A DNA stretch of 64,000 nt. Origin: Firmicutes bacterium UBA2058. GTDB taxonomy: Bacteria > Bacillota > Clostridia > Tissierellales > Sedimentibacteraceae. The DNA is taken from the NCBI GenBank assembly GCA_002332905.1, contig DDAM01000048.1, forward strand, positions 22,862 through 86,861. Reading direction: 5' to 3'. The notes under the pieces were generated by a model, which did no database searches, was not told the DNA's origin, and saw only the letters and a program-made list of their open reading frames with translations. The translations under genes were made by a program, and so were the position numbers. Positions 34,952 through 44,111 of the stretch are shown piece after piece. Numbering within the stretch: position 1 is the stretch's first letter; every line of letters begins with the position of its first letter.

Positions 34952-35324
34952 TATAATTCTCTCCTGTCTAATATAAGTATCATTTTATTGATAACTTATT
35001 TCATCTTTATTCGTTTTTGCTTTTTCAAATCTTGCATACGTATCTTCAAAATAACTATTTATGTAAGTCAACTTGTTTTCTATCTCTCCTCACTTTCACT
35101 ATTATTATGTATTTTAAAAATAAACCAGAGACATAGTATATGATTAAAAATCAAAATTATATATTTTATATGCCATCTAGAATGCAATTTATATTTTAAT
35201 TACGACTATTCATAAAGTCAAGATTTTAACTGTCTCTATTACTTATTTCTATTAACTAAATGAAAATTATAAATTTATTTTATAAATTAATTAAAATAAC
35301 ACATTCATGTTTAAACTGATAATT
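34952..35324. other. Upstream region of the amino-acid transporter operon
   Basis: About 370 AT-rich bases with no credible ORF. I looked on the minus strand for a SAM riboswitch, S-box, T-box or lysine riboswitch because of the sulfur/amino-acid genes and found no recognisable conserved block. It must contain the operon promoter. Confidence 0.4.
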
Positions 35325-35555
35325 CTATTACCAGGCATTTTAATTTTAGAACGCAAAAAAACCTCTGAATTTCAGAGGTTTTATCCAAGAACTTTTTTAA
35401 AAGTTCTTTTTTATTACATCATTCCTGGCATTATGTATTGGTGTATTAGATAGTGTTTTATGTTAACTTATATGTTGTTATGTGCACTTAGTTTTGTATT
35501 ATTTGCATTAAGTGAATATAATTTATTTTATTTGCGTTAGCATTTTGTTAGCATC
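35325..35555. other. Attachment site 3: right end of island 2 and left end of island 3
   Basis: In order: TTTTAATTTTAGA, a groEL-type terminator with stem AACCTCTGA/TCAGAGGTT (35360-35380), a hairpin AAGAACTTTT/AAAAGTTCTT (35387-35408), and the att core (35413-35432). The core is identical over 20 bases (24 with the preceding T-run) to the groEL end at 59366-59385. The shared left-end sequence follows, ending in GTTAGCATTTTGTTAGCAT (35536-35554). This is the attL of island 3. The remaining gap to 35.74 kb is AT-rich and empty. Confidence 0.85.
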
Positions 35556-35738
35556 CAATATATTTAATTACTAAATAAAATATTACATTAAAAAATGCAC
35601 CACCAAAACATGCTATTGATGACATGGGTTTTATATGGTGTTACCAATTCTTTTTTATTGTATTTCACTATTTATCTTTCAATTTGCTTTATTGTTTTAT
35701 ACATTATTTTAGTGGCATTGTTCTACTAAATATTATCT

Positions 35739-36995
35739 TTAATAATATTTAGTAATACTTCTACCATTACATTTAAAACAAATATAATTATAATTTGCAT
35801 TTTTAAAAATATCTATATATGTATAATTACTTTTTAAAATTTGTAAACTCTCTTTATGTGGATGATTGTATTTTTTTGAGTATCCAGCTGATATATATGC
35901 ATTTTTAATATTCAAGTTATTTATTAATGAGCAACTTGTCCCGGTTCTACTTCCATGATGAGAAACTTTATATACACTCTCAAAATTTTTTGGAATACAA
36001 CTATAGCAATCAAGATTATATTCAAGCGTACTATATCCAGCATCTCCAGTTAAATATATTCTATTATTTTTATATTCAACACAAATTACAATTGAACTAT
36101 CATTTATATTTGGAGCATTTACAGTTATATCATTTGGATTTTTAAAAGATATAATAGTATCACCTTCAATTATTTCACAAGGACTATTTAAATTTATAAA
36201 ACAAGGGATATTTTCTTTTGCACTTTCAAGTAAATTAATTACAGGAATAGTATTATGATGATAATCAAAATTCATAATAAAATTATCAACACCAATACCA
36301 CTACTTCTAATAAAATTATCTAATCCTCTAATATGATCAAGATGTTTATGTGTAACTACTATAGCCTTTAATCTATTTCCTTTCACGTTATGATATTCCA
36401 ATATTTCTTTTATTATTTTAAAATATTTTAAATTATTATGACTATACATATTGCAATCAATTAAATAAGCATTTTTTTCAGATGTTATTAATAATGACAT
36501 GTCACCTTGTCCAACTTTAAAAGCATATAAATATACATTATTTAAATTATTAGATTTATCGACACATAAATTATCTATATTCTTATATTCTTTAGAAATT
36601 CTTTCAACGTTAAAATAATTTTCAAGTTTATCAGAAGTTCTATATTCTCCAAATATATTTTTATCTAAATTAGTTCGCATATCAAATTTATTCCAATTTG
36701 TTTTATATTTATATGGAAATTCATAGTATCCACCTTGAATAACACTACCATTTCCTTCGTATATATGATTTTGATCATCATGTAACTTATTATAATTACT
36801 GTATTCCCATTTTAAATAATTATTATCCAACATTTCGGCACTTACATAAAAATATTTAACATTATAAGGATAATTATTAAATATTAAATTTCCATTATTA
36901 CTTACATTATAAGGAATAGTTTTTATCATGTATATATTATCTTTAAGATAATAAATCTCATCAATTGAGAAACAAAACTTTAATTCTATAGACAT
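35739..36995 (-). CDS. ComEC-like metallo-beta-lactamase-fold hydrolase with novel N-terminal domain
   Basis: This 418-residue protein has an N-terminal 150 residues rich in Asn and Tyr that match no family I know. The MBL fold begins near residue 155 (YAFKVGQGDMSLLITSEKNA, YLIDCN), with the metal motif THKHLDHIRG near 215, IYLTGDAGYSTLEY near 320 and KVSHHGSRTGTS near 350. The order matches the hydrolase domain of ComEC/Rec2 without its membrane part; relatives act on DNA or nucleotides. It is the left-most gene of island 3 and is monocistronic. A role in defence or DNA processing is inferred from location. Confidence 0.8.
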   Translation of the reverse strand: MSIELKFCFSIDEIYYLKDNIYMIKTIPYNVSNNGNLIFNNYPYNVKYFYVSAEMLDNNYLKWEYSNYNKLHDDQNHIYEGNGSVIQGGYYEFPYKYKTNWNKFDMRTNLDKNIFGEYRTSDKLENYFNVERISKEYKNIDNLCVDKSNNLNNVYLYAFKVGQGDMSLLITSEKNAYLIDCNMYSHNNLKYFKIIKEILEYHNVKGNRLKAIVVTHKHLDHIRGLDNFIRSSGIGVDNFIMNFDYHHNTIPVINLLESAKENIPCFINLNSPCEIIEGDTIISFKNPNDITVNAPNINDSSIVICVEYKNNRIYLTGDAGYSTLEYNLDCYSCIPKNFESVYKVSHHGSRTGTSCSLINNLNIKNAYISAGYSKKYNHPHKESLQILKSNYTYIDIFKNANYNYICFKCNGRSITKYY

Positions 36996-37448
36996 TTATA
37001 TTTTCCTCTTACTTATATTTAATATCAAACAATATAAAATTGTAAAGTATATTTTACTTATTTTAATGGAACTAATAGATTAAGCTGGAATTGATTCAAA
37101 TGTGCATTTAGTGACGTTCCTCTTTTGCACCTATTTATTTAATTTTATCAACTGTATTTCTTGATATTTTTAATAAATATTCAATTTTAATTCATGATAT
37201 ATTTGAGTAAAACTCAATCACCTAGGATAACCGGCATTTAAAATCCCATGCTAATTTGAGTGCAAAAAAGAAGCATCCATTTTTGCACTACACTTTCGGC
37301 GGTTGTACAATTTGGGAATATATCTCAATAGACTGTTACCATATAATTTCATAAAGTACATCAATAATTTTATAGAGTTCTTACCACTAATGAACATAAT
37401 GAGAATTTCACCTTTGAAAATATTTACTCAAACAAACTTTTTTCTTAT
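36996..37448. other. Gap with hairpin and possible transposase debris
   Basis: About 450 bases without an intact gene. GTGCAAAAA and TTTTTGCAC (37260-37288) form a hairpin. On the minus strand short frames read YFMKLYGNSLLRYIPKLYNR (about 37290-37365) and IEYLLKISRNTVDKIK (about 37134-37181), the latter resembling the helix-turn-helix of IS-type transposases. This suggests a decayed insertion sequence, with low confidence. Confidence 0.35.
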
Positions 37449-40037
37449 TTAATTGTATGTCTTTTGAAATGTACTCAACTTATCCTTAAATGTGTCTTTC
37501 CAAGTTGAATAACTTCTGATGTCTTGTTCAATTTCAGATTTAGTTGGTAGCTGTGGAATTGTTGAAGTTCCTCCATCATGCTCTGTTATAGAATACCTAC
37601 TAAATAGATTTAAAAGAAAATCAACGTCTGCTTGTTCAGTAACTATGTAGCTTGATAAATTGCCTTTTTTTAAATTTATGTTTTTACTAAAACGTTCATA
37701 GGTTTTGTTAGATAAAACTTCTTCAACGGAACGTTCTAATAACATTCGAAATCTTTTACGTGCCGAATCAAGTTTGATTTCTCTTCCGTGTGCATCATTC
37801 AAATCAAGTGCATCGTGTTCATGCAAAATTCTTTTAATCGAATCAATCCTTTCTTGAACGTTTTTAGCCAAGTATGGAATTTCATCTGTTACTATGCCGC
37901 TTATACCGTTGTATTTGTCGATACCAATTATTCTACAATCTGTTGTTGTAATTGTTTTATGTGTATCTATAAGTAAACGCAAGAATGACAAGTCGTGAGT
38001 AAAAACTATTATCTGTCGGTTTTGTGATAATTGGATAATTTTTCTTGCAATCAAGTCTCTATAATCCATATCTAAAGATGTAACAGGGTCGTCAAATACT
38101 ATAGTATTCAAACGGTTGTCAATCGTACATTCTGCAATAAAATTTGACAGGGCAATAATTTTTTGCTCCCCTTCGCTCATAATAGAATCTATTGATTCGT
38201 TGATGCCGTTTAAACTACACCTTTGATATGTGTTTCCTTGGCTTGTTCTTGTTCTTGAAATCAGAACTCTACTAGCTAAATCAATATTGAAAAATCTAAG
38301 ATGAGAAATAAATTCTTGATGTTGCAAACTCACAGCTTGGTTTGCCATTAACTCGCCAATTTTGCGTGAAATCCCAGTTGTCGTAAGTTGTGATTGGCAC
38401 TGGCTTATCCAAGATTTATATTTGAACTCGTCAAAGTATTGAAGAATTTTAGTCTTGTTGTTAAACAAAAATTCTTTAGCATTAAGCTCGTTAAGTTCAG
38501 TAGTTAAAGCATTTCTATTTAACAAAAGCTGTTTATTCTTATCAATCTCTAAATCAATACTTGTAATTATAGTCACAATGCTTGGTGTTAAAGTTTGCAT
38601 ATTGATGTTTAATTCACCACCGTTGCAAAAAAATGCAATAACTGAATTTTTGAACGTAGCAATCAAATTAAAAAACTCACTATATTTGTCTCTAAAATTT
38701 GGTATTAATTGGTCTAATTCTGAAAAATTTTCAATTGGCGGAACAACCAATAAGTTGTATGAGTCTATTTTTTGCTTAATTGTTGCATTAATTGAATTTA
38801 ACTGTGTTGAAATATCATTTAACACAAATTGATTGAATGTTGTCAATCTTTGTTGTGCCGCTTTGTCAAGTTCTTGTTGACATAACACGCATTTTTCCAA
38901 TGAAACTAAAGATGGAAAATTTTCACCGTCTGAAAGATTTGAACTATTGGCATAATTTTTTGCAGCCTCCCACAATGTTCTCCAAGGATTTGTTCCAAAC
39001 CCTTCTAAAGTGTTTACATTTTGTAGTTCTGCTGTAGCAATTTTATATGCTTGGTTTACGCTTTCAAAAACTCTTCTAATTCCTACTAATTCATTTATAT
39101 TTTGTTCGTTGAACAATGCCTCAATTTGTGCTATTTGTTGTATATAAGCGTTAATTCGTGTTCGTTGATTAGTTAAATATGTAATATTTTGTTGAGGATT
39201 TTGTGTTGTTGTTAAGATTGTAAGTTCTTGTTTTCTGTCTGTATCTATTTGGGTAAATTGAATTTGCGAATCAACATCAGCATGTTGTAAATTTTCTATT
39301 GTTCCATACCATTGTGCTACATTTGTTTGAAGTAAGCTTTGTGGTAATGTAGGTTTTGGTGTATTGTATGCAGCAATTGACAATTCAAATTCTTTATTAA
39401 TTCTTGTATAAGTTGAAATCAATTTTTCTAAAATATCAATTCCAACAGGTTTATATTCTGTAGGATTTTCATTGTTGATGTAAACATTACCACAGTCACT
39501 ATCAAAAACAAAAATTGAATTAAGTATAGGGCTGTTTGGGCTGTTTTCTGTCCAAGTAATTGGAACGTTTATACCATTTATTTCAACTTCAAAATTAACC
39601 TGTTGTGAGCTGTTAGATGGATTAAAAACGTTTTTCTTTAATGTAACGCTTGGATTTCTACTCCAACAAAGCTTTCTTAAAATACGTGAGTAGCTTGATT
39701 TTCCAGAGCCATTACTTCCATAAACAACAGTCAATCCCCTATTAGAAAACTGCAAATTACCTTCTTCATGCAAAGCACAAATGTTTATTGGATTACTAAG
39801 ACTAATTAATCTTGGATAATTTCCATTTGCTACAGCTGTTGTAGGAATATGAGTATTGTCAAGCGGAATCGCATTTATAGTAATCGTCGAATTGCCACAT
39901 TCTTTTTTCACTAATTGAACAAGTTCATTAATATCATTTTGTGTAAGTGTTGATGATGTGATAAGTCTTCTTAGTGCATCTCGTGCAAACTCTTGCCTGT
40001 CTTGCGACCAATTTAAAATTTCTTCATAAATCGACAT
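37449..40037 (-). CDS. ABC-type ATPase with zinc hook, RloC/PrrC-like (AAA_13 group)
   Basis: This 862-residue protein has Walker A GSNGSGKSS at 107-115, a long helical middle with a CVLC zinc-hook motif at 383-386, signature MSEGEQ near 620, Walker B TIVFDDPVTSLD near 645 and H-loop FTHD near 679. This is the layout of AAA_13 proteins such as RloC and PrrC, SMC/Rad50-like ATPases fused to a tRNA anticodon nuclease. The C-terminal 140 residues contain R764-x3-E768 and His820, reminiscent of the Arg/Glu/His triad of those nucleases, but spacing differs. Codon and residue use (few Lys, many Gln) differ from neighbours, suggesting separate acquisition. A phage-triggered suicide nuclease is the working idea. 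Confidence 0.7.
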   Translation of the reverse strand: MSIYEEILNWSQDRQEFARDALRRLITSSTLTQNDINELVQLVKKECGNSTITINAIPLDNTHIPTTAVANGNYPRLISLSNPINICALHEEGNLQFSNRGLTVVYGSNGSGKSSYSRILRKLCWSRNPSVTLKKNVFNPSNSSQQVNFEVEINGINVPITWTENSPNSPILNSIFVFDSDCGNVYINNENPTEYKPVGIDILEKLISTYTRINKEFELSIAAYNTPKPTLPQSLLQTNVAQWYGTIENLQHADVDSQIQFTQIDTDRKQELTILTTTQNPQQNITYLTNQRTRINAYIQQIAQIEALFNEQNINELVGIRRVFESVNQAYKIATAELQNVNTLEGFGTNPWRTLWEAAKNYANSSNLSDGENFPSLVSLEKCVLCQQELDKAAQQRLTTFNQFVLNDISTQLNSINATIKQKIDSYNLLVVPPIENFSELDQLIPNFRDKYSEFFNLIATFKNSVIAFFCNGGELNINMQTLTPSIVTIITSIDLEIDKNKQLLLNRNALTTELNELNAKEFLFNNKTKILQYFDEFKYKSWISQCQSQLTTTGISRKIGELMANQAVSLQHQEFISHLRFFNIDLASRVLISRTRTSQGNTYQRCSLNGINESIDSIMSEGEQKIIALSNFIAECTIDNRLNTIVFDDPVTSLDMDYRDLIARKIIQLSQNRQIIVFTHDLSFLRLLIDTHKTITTTDCRIIGIDKYNGISGIVTDEIPYLAKNVQERIDSIKRILHEHDALDLNDAHGREIKLDSARKRFRMLLERSVEEVLSNKTYERFSKNINLKKGNLSSYIVTEQADVDFLLNLFSRYSITEHDGGTSTIPQLPTKSEIEQDIRSYSTWKDTFKDKLSTFQKTYN

Positions 40038-40304
40038 TATTTAAAGTCCTTTCTTTTGTTATTTTTTAGTTATTTTATTTATACTTAATGCTACATTTCT
40101 GTATTTCTGTTATTCCAGAACTTTATTATATCGTCTCATGTTTTCTAGTTTGAGAGCATTTAGTGTTGGTATTGAAACAATTTATATAAATATATTAATT
40201 GCATAGTAAAATAATTAATGCTTTAAAGTACATTTATGCATAAATATTCCACTATTTATTGGAATACTAAAAATTATTTTTTATTTCCATTAACTTTTGA
40301 ATAT

Positions 40305-40385
40305 TTATAATGTAAATGCAAATCTAGTATGACTATCTCCAGCAGGTGTATTAACATATCCTCCCTCAAAAGCTACTCTCTTCAT
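40305..40385 (-). CDS. 26-residue ORF in frame just after the caspase-like gene
   Basis: Three bases after the amber stop of the caspase-like gene, and in the same frame, ATG 40385 opens a 26-codon ORF beginning MKRVAFEGGYVNTPAGD and ending FAFTL. No strong ribosome binding site is present. It could be a read-through extension, a coupled small peptide (for example a protease substrate), or the remnant of a lost gene. The 267 bases from here to the ATPase gene hold nothing else but a weak TATTCCA/TGGAATA hairpin. Confidence 0.35.
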   Translation of the reverse strand: MKRVAFEGGYVNTPAGDSHTRFAFTL

Positions 40386-40388
40386 TTT

Positions 40389-41267
40389 CTATATCTCAAT
40401 AAAATTTTCACCATAATTCTTATTTAAGTTATCTTTAAATATTTTTTCATAATTTTTATCTATGAAACCAATTTTTTCAATTCTTTCTAAAGTTTTTTCA
40501 TCTAATTGTATATCCATTTCAAATCCTATCATTGAAATATAATTAGGATCTCCACAGCATATTAAGTGATTATTGGATTCTTTTAAAAAATTAAGTTGCA
40601 TAACAGTTAACTTTGGTTTATTTTTTTTCCATATATTCTTATCTACTTTATAATTATAGTTTTCATATATTTCCTCAACACTCATATTAAAAAAATTAAT
40701 AAGCCTTTTTTCGAGATGAAAGGAAAACCACTGTTTTAACATTTTAACATTTTGAAAGTCAGTAATAAATTTATATATAGAATTTACTAATTCCTCTACA
40801 AATATTTTTTTTATTATTTCTTCATAGGTTTTTCGTACTTTTTTACACATATTTAAATCATTTATATAAAATATATTTTTTATTTGTGTTTCATACCCTA
40901 AATAAGCTAAACAACCATTATCTATTGACTTCGGCCCAAACTCAACTGCAGTATTACAAGCAATGGCAAAAACGAAATTATTTTTAAAATGTTTTGTTTT
41001 ATCTAATTTTATATACCTCTTAAAATTTGAATTAAAATTAATTCTATCTTTTGCTTTATGTGGAATTACTATTGCATCTTCTGAACCATGGGTAGTAATT
41101 AGTACCATATCATAATCATCTTTTGTTATAGATAATTTATTAATAAACTCCTTTTCTCTAAAACAATTATAATAAATCTTATCATCAAATTTTTGTTTCA
41201 TAAAATACTTAATATTTTTAAAGAATCTAATACCCAATTTTGACATATATAAATGTATAATTTTCAT
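40389..41267 (-). CDS. Caspase/CHAT-like cysteine protease
   Basis: This protein has about 292 residues from ATG 41267 (AGGTGG six bases upstream; a GTG at 41276 abuts the previous stop). A caspase-fold pattern is visible: YDMVLITTHGSEDAIVIP places the catalytic His60-Gly61, and FVFAIACNTAVEFG places Cys104 on the next core strand. CLAYLGYETQ resembles the strand after the cysteine in CHAT proteases. Residues beyond about 150 are helical and unassigned. It is the last gene of a coupled operon after a receiver-domain protein and a double-GHKL kinase, so it is probably the effector they control. The fold call rests on motif pattern only. Confidence 0.68.
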   Translation of the reverse strand: MKIIHLYMSKLGIRFFKNIKYFMKQKFDDKIYYNCFREKEFINKLSITKDDYDMVLITTHGSEDAIVIPHKAKDRINFNSNFKRYIKLDKTKHFKNNFVFAIACNTAVEFGPKSIDNGCLAYLGYETQIKNIFYINDLNMCKKVRKTYEEIIKKIFVEELVNSIYKFITDFQNVKMLKQWFSFHLEKRLINFFNMSVEEIYENYNYKVDKNIWKKNKPKLTVMQLNFLKESNNHLICCGDPNYISMIGFEMDIQLDEKTLERIEKIGFIDKNYEKIFKDNLNKNYGENFIEI

Positions 41268-41276
41268 ATTCTCCAC

Positions 41277-41912
41277 CTAAAAGTTAATTGAATCTATTAG
41301 TGCTTTATGTAACAATTTATCAACTATAGATCGTCCGATTTCATCGTCAATACGTATATGGGAAATAATATCAGAAAAATCCATTTTCTTTTCTAAAAAA
41401 GTAAACTGATAATTATTTAAAATATCCTGATATTCACAAAAAAATCTCTCTAAAGAGTTTACAACAATATCACATTCAACTGCTGCTAAAAAGATTGACA
41501 AAACAAAGTCTGTTATTTTTATTGTACTTTTATCTACGAGTTTATATATTTTACAATTTATTAAATTAATAATATCATCTGAAGGTATACTTTTTATATT
41601 ATGCATAGTATAAAAAATTACCCTACAATGTTTATTAATATTATCCCTTATATACTTGACTAAATCTACACCTGTTTGTCCAGAATTTGTGTTATTGAAT
41701 TTATAATCAATAATAAGTACATCTACTATATTTTTTTCTTTCAAAAAATCTTTTGCACTTTCTATAGATGATACAAAATAAAATTTTAAATCATAATTAC
41801 TAAATTGTTTATATGTTTCTTTAATTTTAATTGCTTCATCTAAATACTCAGGTATATCCAACTTTTGAACATTTTCATTATCATCTACTACTAATATATT
41901 TCTTACGCTCAA
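41277..41912 (-). CDS. Stand-alone receiver-domain protein with helical C-terminal domain
   Basis: This 211-residue protein has receiver residues in order: acidic pair D10-D11 (ILVVDDNE), phospho-acceptor D69 (VLIIDYKF), T102 (RVIFYTMHN) and K128 (YKLVDKST). An insertion of about 20 residues after the first strand (LDIPEYLDEAIKIKETYKQF) is unusual. Residues 135-211 are helical, with no DNA-binding motif. TTG 41912 is the start, placed by GAGGTG and lying one base after the kinase stop. It should receive a phosphate from the neighbouring kinase and pass a signal to the protease encoded next. Confidence 0.8.
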   Translation of the reverse strand: MSVRNILVVDDNENVQKLDIPEYLDEAIKIKETYKQFSNYDLKFYFVSSIESAKDFLKEKNIVDVLIIDYKFNNTNSGQTGVDLVKYIRDNINKHCRVIFYTMHNIKSIPSDDIINLINCKIYKLVDKSTIKITDFVLSIFLAAVECDIVVNSLERFFCEYQDILNNYQFTFLEKKMDFSDIISHIRIDDEIGRSIVDKLLHKALIDSINF

Positions 41913-41913
41913 A

Positions 41914-43941
41914 TTAACACCTCAACTTTACTAAGAAGCACGCTCCTGGATCATTAATATCCACTAGCTCTAATGCTCCATTATATTCTTTTAACATTTC
42001 ATCAACTATTGTTAAACCTAATCCTGAACCACCATATTTTTCTGTTGTTGTAAAGAACGGATCAAAGATTTTTTCTCTGTTCAATTCACTAATTCCAATT
42101 CCATTATCTTGGATCTTTAAAACTATAAATTTATTTGTCTTCCTTAGATTAACTTCTATAATCCTATCTCTATCACTTACTTCTAGTAACGATTTAATTG
42201 AATTTGTTAATAAATTAGTAACTATTGCTTCTAAATCACTTTTATCCATATAATAATTTATGTCAACATCCAATACTTGCTTTATATTTATTGAATTCTC
42301 TTCAAATTGAATTTGCATAGACGATAAACAATTTTTAATTACTCCAGATAAATTCAATTTAGTTTTTTCTCGTGTTCTTACTACGTCATCCCTTACGGTA
42401 AGAAGTTTTGTTTTACTTGACTCAATACTATTTTTTAACAATATAAACAGTTCTTCACTCTTTTCATCTAATATAAACCCTGATTGTTTTTCTAATTGTC
42501 GAATAGCGGTTGATGCATCTTTTATATCAATTAGAGCCTGATGTATTAATTGATGAAGAAATGTTTCTTTTTGAGCTATTCTAGAATAAACTTTCGTTAA
42601 TTCTTCTTGATTTTTAACATAATTTAATTGTTCAGTTTGTTCTTTTTTTATCTCAACTACATATTTTTTTATATCTCGCCCAAGATTAGGATCTATTTCA
42701 GATACTTTTTTGGCTATTGAATTTAAATTCTGTGTGGAATTTTCAATATTTTTCTTACTTTTTTCAATAGTTTCATTTTTATTACTTTTAAATTTCTCAA
42801 AAAAATATCTTTCAAGTACTTTTACTGTATATTCTATAACAAAAAACCTTAATTTTTGAAATTCTTCATTTTCAATTAATCCTTGTCTACTTGTTAATGG
42901 CATTAATCCTTTGTTATAACTTTTATAAGATTGGACATATCCAATTAAATCTCTCGAACTAAATCGTCTAGCAAAACCTAATGTATATCTTCTATCAATA
43001 TCTAGCCAATCATTATTTTCTTCTCCATACGGATGTATTCTAAACTCATCTCTATAAAGCCTTATATTTCCAAATTCTCTTACCCTTCGTTGATACCTAT
43101 TTTTAAAGCGTATTTTATCACCTTGATTAAAAGAATAGACTTTTGCTTTTAAAGGTCCTATATTATATAAATTTTTAGTTACCTCCTCATATTCTATTCC
43201 ATCTTTATTTACAGTTAAATACACTAAGTCTGTATTTTCTTTTTTACATTCAACACTAATCCATAGAGAACTTATTAATTCAAGTTTTTCTGCTGTTATT
43301 TCATAATAATTATACCCAAACTCTGGAGCATCAACTATAATTTTAAAATTATCCTCACTAATAAATGGACTCTTAAATTGTCTTAAATTTCTTATTAATT
43401 CATTTATTTTTGTTTTATCCCAATTATCTCTTAAATCAGAAATAGATAATTTTAAGCCTTGTTTTTTTCCCTTTATATGTTCTACTTTATATGGAATTTT
43501 TACATCACTAACATTTTGATAAGATTTTTCAAACTCATTCCAATTAAAGTGCATAAATATTTCTTGAAAATCATTTTGCTTAATTGTTTTTAAATCTAAT
43601 AAACCACCCAACCTATCAACTGAAAATCTACCAATACCTTTATCTCCATTTAACGGTCTCTTATACACAGCTGAATACATATTATTCTTTTTACTATCCG
43701 TACCTATAATCATCCAATTATTTTTAATATCATCTAAGCTCATTCCAGTACCATCATCTTCAATAATAATTTTGGCATGATCAGAAAAAATATCCGAAAA
43801 AGATATTAACACTTTATTTGAATCTGCATCATAAGAATTTTTTACTAACTCAAAAATAGCTGTTATTTGATCCGTAACAAGGTCTTTGCCTAATAAACTT
43901 TTCAAATTTGAAGATGCTACAAATTTTAAATATTGTTCCAT
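41914..43941 (-). CDS. Double-GHKL signalling ATPase: Hsp90-like N-terminal domain plus histidine-kinase-like core
   Basis: This 675-residue protein has two ATPase domains of the GHKL fold. The N-terminal one carries E31..N35..D38 (IFELVKNSYDAD), DDGTGM at 62-67 and GDKGIGRFSVDRLGG near 97-111, as in Hsp90/MutL-type ATPases. A beta-rich middle follows, then a coiled coil at about 385-470 with a candidate phospho-histidine in ETFLHQLIHQALIDI. The C-terminal kinase ATPase has NLLTNSIKSL, DNGIGIS and GGSGLGLTIV. There is no membrane segment, so it senses something inside the cell. It starts the operon that continues with the receiver protein and caspase-like protease. Confidence 0.85.
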   Translation of the reverse strand: MEQYLKFVASSNLKSLLGKDLVTDQITAIFELVKNSYDADSNKVLISFSDIFSDHAKIIIEDDGTGMSLDDIKNNWMIIGTDSKKNNMYSAVYKRPLNGDKGIGRFSVDRLGGLLDLKTIKQNDFQEIFMHFNWNEFEKSYQNVSDVKIPYKVEHIKGKKQGLKLSISDLRDNWDKTKINELIRNLRQFKSPFISEDNFKIIVDAPEFGYNYYEITAEKLELISSLWISVECKKENTDLVYLTVNKDGIEYEEVTKNLYNIGPLKAKVYSFNQGDKIRFKNRYQRRVREFGNIRLYRDEFRIHPYGEENNDWLDIDRRYTLGFARRFSSRDLIGYVQSYKSYNKGLMPLTSRQGLIENEEFQKLRFFVIEYTVKVLERYFFEKFKSNKNETIEKSKKNIENSTQNLNSIAKKVSEIDPNLGRDIKKYVVEIKKEQTEQLNYVKNQEELTKVYSRIAQKETFLHQLIHQALIDIKDASTAIRQLEKQSGFILDEKSEELFILLKNSIESSKTKLLTVRDDVVRTREKTKLNLSGVIKNCLSSMQIQFEENSINIKQVLDVDINYYMDKSDLEAIVTNLLTNSIKSLLEVSDRDRIIEVNLRKTNKFIVLKIQDNGIGISELNREKIFDPFFTTTEKYGGSGLGLTIVDEMLKEYNGALELVDINDPGACFLVKLRC

Positions 43942-44111
43942 TTATAATCCCCTTATAATAATATTAAAAGATATTAAACCAATGATATATTTATATTATA
44001 TTCCATATATTTACACTATTCAACATTTTTAATATTATTTAAAAATATTCCCTGGACTTTTTATAAAATTTATGTTAATATATATATAGATTTTTTTGGA
44101 GGTAAAACAGT

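Larger units (their letters stand above)
15365..35432. mobile_element. Island 2: 20-kb cargo segment between groEL-type att cores
   Basis: The segment is bounded by att cores at 15365-15386 and 35413-35432. All its genes run leftward and are metabolic or surface cargo: protease, leucine-rich-repeat protein, SLH protein, oligopeptide transporter, aminotransferase and amino-acid transporter. There is no integrase or replication gene, so it would depend on another element's integrase. An alternative is that it is chromosomal DNA trapped between att copies. Confidence 0.6.

Noticed and set aside
34952..35324. Possible SAM, S-box, T-box or lysine riboswitch upstream of the sulfur amino-acid-type transporter
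   Set aside because: None of the conserved sequence blocks of these RNAs was found on the minus strand.
40389..43941. Assignment of the three-gene operon as a known Detocs system
   Set aside because: No PNP effector domain and no separate receiver-like phosphate sink protein are present, so only the general logic is shared.
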